From Elephas maximus indicus (taxonomy: Eukaryota > Chordata > Mammalia > Proboscidea > Elephantidae), in contig NC_064846.1 of NCBI RefSeq assembly GCF_024166365.1, forward strand, positions 31,393,866-31,457,865: a stretch of 64,000 nucleotides of DNA, written 5' to 3'. Numbering within the stretch: position 1 is the stretch's first letter; each line of letters begins with the position of its first letter. A model generated the notes under the pieces. The model did no database searches and had not been told where the DNA came from. It saw only the letters and a list, made by a program, of their open reading frames with translations. This document shows, piece after piece, positions 55,732-64,000 of the stretch. A program made the translations under genes and the position numbers.

Positions 55732-55849
55732 TAGGCAAAGATGAGAAATGTATACAAATAAATATAAGACAAGGGTTTGGAAATAAGGGCCATAGGAAAG
55801 ACAGATGTGACATTATATTAAGTCAAAGAAAATAGAGATTAGTACAGAG

Positions 55850-56690
55850 TGAGTAAATCAGGAAATCAGGAAAGATTTGTGGCCTTGCAGGATGGGGAGG
55901 ATTTGGACATGAGATGTAAGAAAGAACTTTCTAGGCAGACATTCTCAAGTTTGTGTTCACTCTGCAGGTACATTAATAAGAGGCATCAGATGTATAGATG
56001 GATAACTGTACACGGCTGCAGAATGTGTGCAATGAGAGTAATACGAGGAGTGATACAAGGAGGTCAAAGGAGGGAGAAGACACTTCCAAACAAGATAATC
56101 TAGAAAAGCTTGATACAGGAGCTGGCGTTTGAACTAGACCTTGAAGAATTATTAGGTTTTTCACAGAGGCGAGCAGAGAAAACAGGATGAGCAAAGTGAG
56201 GAATTGAGAAGGCATGGGCCAGGTATACAAAATAATGACTAATGCTATTGCATTAGACATGGGGATGAAATATAGTAATGGGAGATTAGGTTGGAGAGCG
56301 AGTTGGAGGCCAGATTACAGAGGGTAATGCATCTCAAAAGACAGAATTTGGACTTCTTGGTAAGCTGTGGGAACCACTGAATAGTCTGGAGTGAACATTC
56401 ACTAAAGCCCCTTTGTTTTAGGAAGATTAATTTGATAGTTCTGGGCAAAGAATCTTAGAGAGAATGGCAGTTTGGAAGCCAGTAAGGAAGCCATTTAAAG
56501 CAATCTGTAGATAAAGAAATAAGAGCCCAAACGAGGGCAATAGCAGTGATCCTAAGAACGGAGGGATACAAGGAATATTATATGTTACAGTGACAGAGAA
56601 TGTGGGAGTGATGGAGAGTCCAAAGTCTGAGAATGGTGGTTTCATTAACAAAGCATGAAAAATAGTAGTTGGAGTTATAGAGAACAAAGC
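55850..56690. repeat. Ancestral purine-rich interspersed repeat, copy 4
   Basis: 'atttgaactagaccttgaag'-like text (about 56130), 'tgggaaccactgaatagtct', 'ggaagattaatttgatagtt', 'gcagtttggaagccagtaag' and 'gagggcaatagcagtgatcc' agree with the same old repeat seen at 13.6, 27.0 and 47.4 kb, here covering a more 5' portion. Long minus-strand frames (56245-56687) are low-complexity chance frames. Confidence 0.55.
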
Positions 56691-56699
56691 AAAGTTGTA

Positions 56700-57200
56700 T
56701 GCAAGTACCCTCTAAAATAGATAAGGGAGTAAGCTTTGTGAGGTTAGTTTAGTGAAGGCTTAAGATTTTTGATGAGCATGAATTTGTGAAGAGTGGTAAA
56801 CTACACTTTAACATTTACTTCCCATGTTTAATTATTCATCAATCATGATTGTGGCCATATATGACATGACAACTCCAATGTCATTCTGCTTGTGTCTCTT
56901 GGCTACAGTTTTTTTTTTCCAAAGTAGCATCATGATTGATTCTAATAACAGAGATATATTGCAAATGAAAAATGTGTTTGTCAAGAAGAGAATTCGCAGA
57001 TATAAAAGATCTTTTTTCCCTCTGCCAGAAATGCTTTATTGTTCTTTGATGCATATGCATCCAATGATCTTATTTTCACTTTTTCAGGATTAACTTCTTC
57101 AGCAGTTTTACTTCTGCTCTTCTTTACCCATTCTTTTCACTTTGTGTAGATAATCTAATTTCCAGCATTCTCCTTTTTGTGTGGTCTCTTGTTCTTTTTT
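56700..57200. other. Non-coding DNA, no feature recognised
   Basis: AT-rich. An 89-codon frame (56824-57093) has no recognisable relation to known proteins. Confidence 0.45.
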
Positions 57201-58127
57201 TTTTTTAACTTATTTGTTTTTGTTGAGAATATACATAACAAAACATACACCAGTTTCTACATGTACCATTTAGTGATATTGATTATATTCTTCAAATTGT
57301 GCAACCATTCTCACCCTCCTTTTCTGAGTTATTCCTCCCACAGTAACCTAAACTCACTGCCCCCTAAAGTTCCTATCTTTCAAGTTGCTCTTGTCATTTT
57401 TGTCCCATATAAAACAAAACAAAAAAACACATTACTCTAGAGTCAATTCCTGTCATAGCAAACTGCAGGATAGAGTAGAACTGCTCTGTAGAGTTTTCAA
57501 GGAGTGCCTGATGGATTCGAACTGCCGACCTTTTAGTTAACAGCTGAACTCTTAACCACTGTGCCACCAGAGTTTCCTTATCCCATATAGATAGTTCTTA
57601 AAAGAGCATAATGCTCAAGGCAGACTTTTTTTTTTTTTTTTACTAGTTTAGCTAAACTATTGTTTGGTTTTAAGAAGACCTGAGGGGATAAGTATTAAAG
57701 ATTCTCTCAGGGCAATAGATTCGGGAGTTCATCTAGCCCCCATGGCTATAGAAAGTCTGGAGTCCATGAGAATTTGAAATTCTGTTCTGCATTTTCCCCG
57801 TTTTGATCAGGATGCTTCTATAGAATCTTGGGTCAAAATGTTCAGTAATGGTAGCCAGGCACCAGCCAGTTCTGGTCTCATGGCAAAGGAGGCAGGTGTT
57901 CGTGGAGGCAAATAGCCACGCATTACATTTCCTTCTCCTATTCCTGACTCTCCTCCTTCCTGTCTTGTGCCAGGTGAATAGAGACCAGCTGTCATGCCTT
58001 GGATGGCCACTTGCAAGCTTTTAAGACCCCAGGCACTATGTAATGAACTAGGAGGTAGAACAGAAGCACTAAGCACATTATTAGGCCAATTAACTGGGAT
58101 GGACCGTGAAACCATGACCCTAAACCT
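57196..58127 (-). repeat. LINE 3' end (antisense), probably afrotherian L1, split by a SINE
   Basis: Begins with a T-run (antisense poly-A), then 'tgttgagaatatacataaca', 'ttgtgcaaccattctcaccc', and after the SINE 'agctaaactattgtttggtt', 'gagtccatgagaatttgaaa', 'gtaatggtagccaggcacca', 'tttaagaccccaggcactat'. It is related to the copy at 49.7-50.6 kb but a different subfamily. The class is inferred from the T-run and my recognition of the text as a common elephant repeat. Confidence 0.65.
57412..57578 (-). repeat. AfroSINE, short type, nested in the LINE end
   Basis: A-rich start, GAGTCAATTCCTGTCATAGC, GGATTCGAACTGCCGACC, GTGCCACCAGAGTTTCC. tcccatata at 57403-57411 and 57581-57589 marks the target. 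Confidence 0.94.
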
Positions 58128-58130
58128 CTC

Positions 58131-58611
58131 TCTTAGTCTTCTAGTGCTGCTATGACAGAAATACCACAAGTGGATGGCTTTAACAAAGAAAAATTTAAAG
58201 GAGGCTAAAAGTCCAAATTCAGGGCATCAGCTCCAGGGGAAAGCTTTCTCTCTCTGTCGGCCTTCTCATCAATCTTCCCCCAGACTAGGAGCTTCTCCAC
58301 AAAGAGACCCTAGGTCCAAAGACAAGCTCTGCTCCCGGCACCGTTTTCATGGTGGTTGGAGGTCCCCCCTCTTTGCTGGCTTCCCTTTCCTTTTTATCTC
58401 TTGAGAGATAAAAGTTGGTGTAGGCTACACCCCAGGGAAATTCCCTCTACGTTGGATCAGGGATGAGACCTGACTAAGGGTGTCACAATCCCACCCTAAT
58501 CCTCTTTAACATAAAATTACTATCACAAAATGGACGACAGCCACACAATACTGGGAATCATGGCCTAACCAAGTTGACACATATTTTTGGGGAATACAAT
58601 TCAATCCATGA
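58131..58611 (-). repeat. MaLR-like LTR (34.9-kb family), reverse orientation
   Basis: + strand reads TCTTAGTCTTCTAGTGCTGC, 'ataccacaagtggatggctt', 'ctctctctgtcggccttctc', 'tttatctcttgagagataaa', 'ggtgtcacaatcccacccta', 'actgggaatcatggcctaac', ending ACAATTCAATCCATG. Comparison with 34.9-36.3 kb shows the same ends and internal blocks. It is uninterrupted, about 480 bp, solo and non-coding. The AATAAA signal of the + copy is altered here. Confidence 0.82.
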
Positions 58612-58792
58612 AAACCTCCAAACCAATTCCATTGAGAAATGTGGAGATAACTACTGTAGATGGGTCTCCTTTTTCTTTTTATAAGAATATAAAAGTGAAA
58701 ATTAACTGAGTGAATAGACCATCAATTCCAATAAAAGCCAGAGATCTCTGTGGAATTTTCAAGGTAATTTCCAAATCTGTTAGCACATTAAC

Positions 58793-58926
58793 AGGAGAAA
58801 GATATGGCAGTCTGCTTTTATAAAGATTTGCAGTCTTGGAAACCCTTTAGGGCAGTTCTGCTCCGTCCTACAGGGTCGCTATGAGTTGGAATCAACTCGA
58901 AGGCAGTGGGTTTGGTTTGGTTTGGG
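58793..58926 (+). repeat. AfroSINE, extra-block type, 5'-truncated
   Basis: Begins within the extra block (GAAAGATATGGCAGTCTGC, AAAGATTTGCAGTC) and continues to GGTCGCTATGAGTTGGAATC and a GGTTTGGTTTGGTTT tail. Confidence 0.93.
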
Positions 58927-58929
58927 TGG

Positions 58930-61090
58930 CATGTTAAGGTCTCCGGGTTGTACCCTAGCTGTAGCTCTCTACTTTGAGGTCAAGCTTACTCTTAATTCTA
59001 TTTCAGAAACTTTTCTAAGCAAAAAAAAAAAAAAATCAAACTAGTTTCCATCTCTCATCCTTTGTCATGACTTCAGTGACTTTGGAATCTTATCACAACC
59101 CCAGGGTTATGACTCCAATTTAAATACATAAATTTTAGAACTGTAATGCCAGTGCCCTTTCTTTTTAGTACAGATTGGCTTCAAATGCTGGCATAGCTGG
59201 GATTTTATAATTACTTTGGCCTATAGTAAATCTAGTTGGGTAGCGAATCAGGTAACATTTAACTAATTGATTGTATTTTCTTTTTATTAATTTCATGTTT
59301 GCAATTGAATTGAGTTATGCATGAAGCAGTGAAAATGTCCCGCTGTTCTTTGAAAATGGTGGTGTATTTTATCACAACATGTTCTAAGAATACTAATGTT
59401 TAAAGAGATGGTTTGAGGATTAAAATTCAGCTTTAGCTTATGGAAGAAATACCTCTTGACAATAGTCAATACAGCATATATCATACATGTAGTGAAAATG
59501 ACAATCAATTGATTTATTAAGTGAGGAGACAGATGTCCTTCGCAAGAGCTTTGTGTGTCATTGCTGGGGAACGTGTGTGTGCATTATTCATCTCTGCTCA
59601 GGAGCTATATTCAAATCCTTTCCAAGTGTTCCCTTTTGAAGCAGCTTCATGCTGAATTGTTACCTGTGAGTTTGTGCCTTACATTTAACACCCAATTTAA
59701 CTCTCCGTGGCATCACAGTAACAAAGTAGGGTAGATGCTAAGGATCAAAGAATAGCTTAATCTGAAAATCCCAGCTTTATGTAGATACAGTTGGTATAAA
59801 AGGACTCCAGTGAGGAAGTGCTTTGTGGAAGTGGAAGCTCTACAAATGTGAAATGGGATTATTGTTCCTCAGGTATGCTTGGCATTTAAAATACCCTCTG
59901 TTTTTACTGATTAGTAAACTTTCCCAAATTACCTATCAAGAAAAAGGGGGAGGGGAGGGAAAAGGGAACCTAAATTCCAATTCTGCTGTAGTAGCCTCAC
60001 TTGAGGAATTTAAGCCAGTTGGGCTATTTTTTTTTTTTTTTTTTACTCGGATTAAATCGGTTTACATCTACAAAGGTCTGAACTAGTGTAGAAAAGCCTA
60101 TAATTAATGCTGTGATTCTGGAAATTGTGTTTGAATAGAATCACCTCTCCCCCTCACCACCACCACATACACACAGCCATGCACCATAAAGGCAGTGTAA
60201 CGGCCAGAGCTCATGGAACGAACTCTGCTTCTTTTACCTTTTCTGTATTAAAAGAGAACTTTTGGTATCAGTCCTCCTTAAGCCCCAAATTTCCTTGATT
60301 TAGCTCTTTCTTGGGAGAAACGAAAGAGTTTTCCTTAAGCTTCTCTTGGGCTCCTGACAGATTCCTTTCTCCTTTAAGCAATAACTGAATTACTAAGACA
60401 TTTTCCCCAGTTAGGAAACAACAGCTGGGGGACTCTAGCCTTACAATTGCGTTTTCTTTTGAAGCTCAGCTTGCTTATGAAGGAATTGTTTCTTTGGGGG
60501 TTTAAAGACACACCTTCATTCTTTGCATCACCACTGATTTAATTGTCCCCTTTTCATTCTCTCTTCTCCCTCCTCTCAGCAACTCTTTTAATGAGTGTGC
60601 TTTGGATTAGTCTTGTCATATTGCCATCTTCAATAGCATCTACCAGGCTCTTGACCACATAACACATCTTGAATCCACAAGGTGTTTTTGGGGGTAGGGC
60701 AATTATCTTGGTCTCCATGAGCTTCCTTCTTCACAATATCATAGTTCATCCAACCTATTCCAGCAAATCTTGTCCTGTGTTTTCCTATGGTTGTAATTAT
60801 CCTAAATTAGACTGGAATACTTCTTCTGAATACTATGAATAAGTGCATGTATTCTTTTTGACCAAATGAACAAAAATTATCTTTTTTATCTATAATTCAC
60901 ATCTTCTCCTGTCATTCCATTTAAGTAGCTTTCTGTATGTGTGACCTTTCACCACTCCAACCACACGAGTATTGATCAAGGCATGACTTACCTTCTTAAA
61001 CTCACACACATTCCTCTGCATGCTCATACTTCTTACTATTCATTGCCTTCCTTGGAGTACAATGCCATACGAGATAAATAACTAGCTTTA
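58930..61090. other. Unique-looking non-coding DNA
   Basis: About 2.2 kb with no recent insertion. A-run near 59021, T-run near 60029-60043, CCACCACCACATACACACA near 60160. No coding frame of interest. Confidence 0.55.
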
Positions 61091-61093
61091 CAA

Positions 61094-61154
61094 AAAAATC
61101 GAAAAACCAAACCCATTGCCATCGAGTCGATTCTGACTCATAGAGACCCTATAG
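61094..61154 (-). repeat. AfroSINE tail fragment (5'-truncated)
   Basis: AAACCAAACCCATTGCC, ATCGAGTCGATTCTGACTC, ATAGAGACCCTATAGG: the last 50-60 bases only, as expected from early termination of reverse transcription. Confidence 0.9.
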
Positions 61155-61338
61155 GTAACTTTATTATAATGTTTTCTAGGAAAATCCATAAAGTAAAAGT
61201 GAAATCAATTTATAAGTGAAAACACCTTTTAACACATTGTGTACTGGCTTGGACATGGTATCCAAGGTGATATTCTTTATGAAAAATTTCATTCTATGTT
61301 AACGAGGGTTGTTGTGAGGTTTCAGTGTATTCACTTAG

Positions 61339-61545
61339 GCCAGAGTTTCTCCACTGAGACATTTACGGCCAGATAATTCTTTGATGTGGGGAAGCTGTTT
61401 AGCAGCATCCCTGGCTTTACCCATAAGATGCCAATTAACACCCCCCAATTGTGGCAATTAAAAATGTCTCCAGAAATTTCCACATGTCTCTTCTTGGGCT
61501 GGAGGAGGTGGGGGCAAAGTTGCCCCGGGTTGAGAACTACAGGCT
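61339..61545 (-). mobile_element. MER20-like hAT-Charlie element (antisense)
   Basis: CCAGAGTTTCTCCAC at the left and GGGTTGAGAACTAC at the right, with 'gataattctttgatgtgggg', 'tgtttagcagcatccctggc', 'caattaaaaatgtctccaga' and 'gggggcaaagttgccccggg' between. The text and length of about 205 bp fit MER20. Confidence 0.88.
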
Positions 61546-61549
61546 TAGA

Positions 61550-63580
61550 ACATCTGGGGCTTGGTCTTTCATTACAAAAAAAAATAAAAATAATTTTTCA
61601 GTGTAAACCATATATACAATTTTCATTAGATGCCCATTATACTATTTGTTTGTACCACCCACATGACTCTCTATCAACTTTCTATATTTAAAGAGTGAAA
61701 AATAGCCTCACTTATTTTCCATAATTGTGGCCTGATTACCCAGGTAATTCATAATAGCCTCACCCAAACCTCATTTTCTAGCATTTTCTCTTACAAAGCA
61801 ATAATCTATAATATACCACAAACGGTTCATCTGTGTTGTGTTCTGCACTGGTGTCTGATCTGTTATGTTCTGCTGACTTGCCATTATTTTTAAAGCCATG
61901 ATGCTAAACCATTTTGGGTAAATACTTTCGTTGCTTTGTAACTTTGCTGGAAAGATTAAAGCCACTTTTTTTCAATGTTTTGTGGGATTTCTTTTCTACT
62001 AAGGATTTTTAGCCAGCATTGCTTTTTAAGAGATCGTGTTCTGATGGTTTATTAGTTAAGTTTACCCTTTCAACATAATGCTGCAATAAGCTTGAGATGT
62101 GTCATACATTCTCAAGACCTCTGGGCCCGTTGGAATTTTCGATATTTTTTCCTTGACATACGCAGGAATTTTAAACTGATAGATTTCCTATTTAAAGATA
62201 ACTTTGATTTTGTATAAACATCATCATGCCGTTTAAGTAATAAATATTGATGCATGAACTGGTTTGACTTTCTGCTGAGATCTAAGAGCTTTTTCATAGA
62301 AAACAGTAGGGACTGTCAAACACTGAGTCACAATCTCACTGAAGCAATTTTTCTTAGAAAGACTTTCAGCACACAGAAGTTTTATCCTTGCTCAAATGGT
62401 GCCAGAAATTATGTCTGGTTATAGTCTATTGTTACGCTTTGCACAGCTGGTTTACCCATGTTTTTATGAATAAAAGGAATGTTTTTATAGGTTGCTAGCT
62501 TTTAACTTAGTTAATTCTTGTCTTAGAGACAAAACAGAAGATTGCGATGTTATGATAGGTTAGGTATTCAGTAGGAGATATGATATAGTAGCCACACGTA
62601 TGTTTAGTAGTATGTGACTGGTTGCTTTGAAGCAAATAAGCTAGAATTCCCCCAAATGAGCCACTTATTTTCACTCCCCTCATCAGACTGTGCCCTCTAA
62701 CCCAGGCCAGCTGTCTCACAACACAGACCATGTTAAAAGAATGTAGACTTGGCAGAGTTCAGTCACCACTATAAAAAAACAATGCTAATATAAGATGCTG
62801 AGCTTATTTACTTTAGAATTTTTCAACTACAATATGCTCCTGCGAGATTTGACTAGGTCTTAATTTTTATAACTCATCTAGATCTATTTAGAACAGTTGA
62901 AAAAGGGGGATAAACACCAAAACCAAATAACTCAGATGACCCATTCTGTCTTCATGTAAACACAATCTGTATGTGTGAAATGTGAAAAGTCCCTTTTCAC
63001 AGCTAACCACCATTTTGGACTTTTCCTTATTTCCCATCCCTTTCCTTCCTTCCTTTCATTTCCTGATAGCACTGTTCAGCTGACCATGGTTCTCATTCAT
63101 TCTCTTATCCATCAGTAAATATGAGGAGATCCTAAAACCCCTGTTTTTGTGCTGGAAACATGTTGGTTGCTGAAATAATAGTCTAATTAGCTTAATTAGA
63201 CACAAAAATAAGACCGTTGCCTGTATTGGACTCTAGAGAGGGCAGGTTTTAAGAAACTTAGAAGATGAGATTGTGGTTAGATTGCATCTTACATTCCTTT
63301 ATTGCCCACTTCTGTCCTAACTTGGTGTCTCACATATGAAAGGTACTTAATTTTATTTGTTTCTTTGATCAGGGTATCCTTATGATAGAAGCGTCTTCCT
63401 TTCTTTACAGTTTCTAGGTGACCATCTTCCTCTTGCCAGATGGGGATGGGAAATGCTTTATATAGAATTATAGTACAATATTTTAAATATGCTTAATTCC
63501 ATGGCACTGAAAATATGTTAGAATTTACCCTTTGTTGCATTGAAGTTATTTTCCTTAATTAGAAATATTAGTTAAATCAC
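61550..63580. other. Unique-looking non-coding DNA
   Basis: AT-rich. Frames of 60-75 codons on the minus strand show no resemblance to known proteins. No recent repeats. Confidence 0.55.
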
Positions 63581-63636
63581 TCACTATCTGCACATTCATT
63601 GAGAAGTAAATATTTACCACATACTGTGTTAGGCAC

Positions 63637-63811
63637 GGAAACCCTGGTAGCGTAGTGGTTAAGTGCTACGGCTGCTAACCAAGAGTTCGGCAGTTCAAAT
63701 CCATGAGGCGCTCCTTGGAAACTATCAGGCAGTTCTACTCTGTCCTATAGGCTCGTTATAAGTCAGAATCAACTTGACGGCAGTGGGTTTTGGTTTTTTT
63801 TTTTTTGGTAA
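63637..63811 (+). repeat. AfroSINE, short type, perfect 10-bp target duplication
   Basis: GGAAACCCTGGTAGCGTAG to GGGTTTTGG with a T-rich tail. Exact tgttaggcac at 63627-63636 and 63812-63821, inside the L2 fragment. Confidence 0.96.
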
Positions 63812-63916
63812 TGTTAGGCACAAGAGATGCAAATGAATGAGATGCCATTCCTGTCCACAGGAATTAGCAGTCTAGTGGGAGAGAAGAACCCACAAATAAC
63901 TATGGTCTGAATATAA

Positions 63917-63938
63917 CACACACACACACACACACATA
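63917..63938. repeat. (CA)n microsatellite
   Basis: About 11 CA units, near the right end of the window. Confidence 0.9.
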
Positions 63939-64000
63939 TAAAAACAATGTATGATGTGCCATTGCAAACAGAGGAGGTTATTTCTGATAATGGGGACTCA

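Larger units (their letters stand above)
63585..63960 (-). repeat. L2 fragment (antisense), split by a SINE
   Basis: 'accacatactgtgttaggca' before the SINE and 'gagatgccattcctgtccac', 'gaattagcagtctagtggga' after it match the reverse complement of an L2 end. Confidence 0.65.

Overview
The window looks like vertebrate nuclear DNA from a placental mammal, most probably a paenungulate afrotherian (elephant, manatee or hyrax). About 30 copies of one tRNA-derived SINE group with the AfroSINE consensus are present. An RTE-type LINE shares its 3' end with those SINEs, and older eutherian repeats (L2, MIR, L1M, hAT-Charlie and MaLR-like LTRs) lie around them. I found no complete protein-coding gene, no true tRNA, rRNA or snRNA gene, and no prokaryotic or viral locus. 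The species assignment comes from recognising the SINE consensus, not from a search.

Layout. 1-13.4 kb: almost free of recent transposons, with a GC-rich, CpG-rich block (about 1.6-5.75 kb) that looks like the promoter and first, untranslated exon of a gene I cannot name. A possible donor site at 4446 would send transcription rightward, making the rest of the window intron or flank. 13.4-28 kb: ancestral repeats (an L1 fragment split by L2, MIRs, an MLT1-like LTR), each invaded by SINEs, with a dense SINE cluster at 18.6-20.4 kb. 28-43 kb: mostly unique AT-rich DNA with scattered SINEs, plus a nested LTR/RTE/SINE stack at 34.9-36.3 kb. 43.1-47.3 kb: an older antisense L1 split by a 3.0-kb 'half-L1' that carries a 5'UTR and ORF1 but only the first codons of ORF2, bounded by a 15-bp target-site duplication. 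47.4-58.6 kb: old repeats, two antisense LINE 3' ends each holding a nested SINE, a SINE with a tRNA-Gly-like head, and a second copy of the 34.9-kb LTR in reverse orientation. 58.6-64 kb: mostly unique, with a MER20-like element and a SINE inside L2.

The elements relate to one another through retrotransposition. The AfroSINEs end in the same sequence as the RTE LINE, which is the expected source of their reverse transcriptase. Target-site duplications let the insertion order be read at several places. All LINE reading frames seen here are broken. The most notable items are the half-L1, the composite tRNA-Gly SINE, the insertion stack at one ATGATGTT site, and the transposon-poor CpG-rich block. 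I saw no clear evidence of a previously undescribed system. Boundaries of old repeats, CpG blocks and the exon are estimates by eye.
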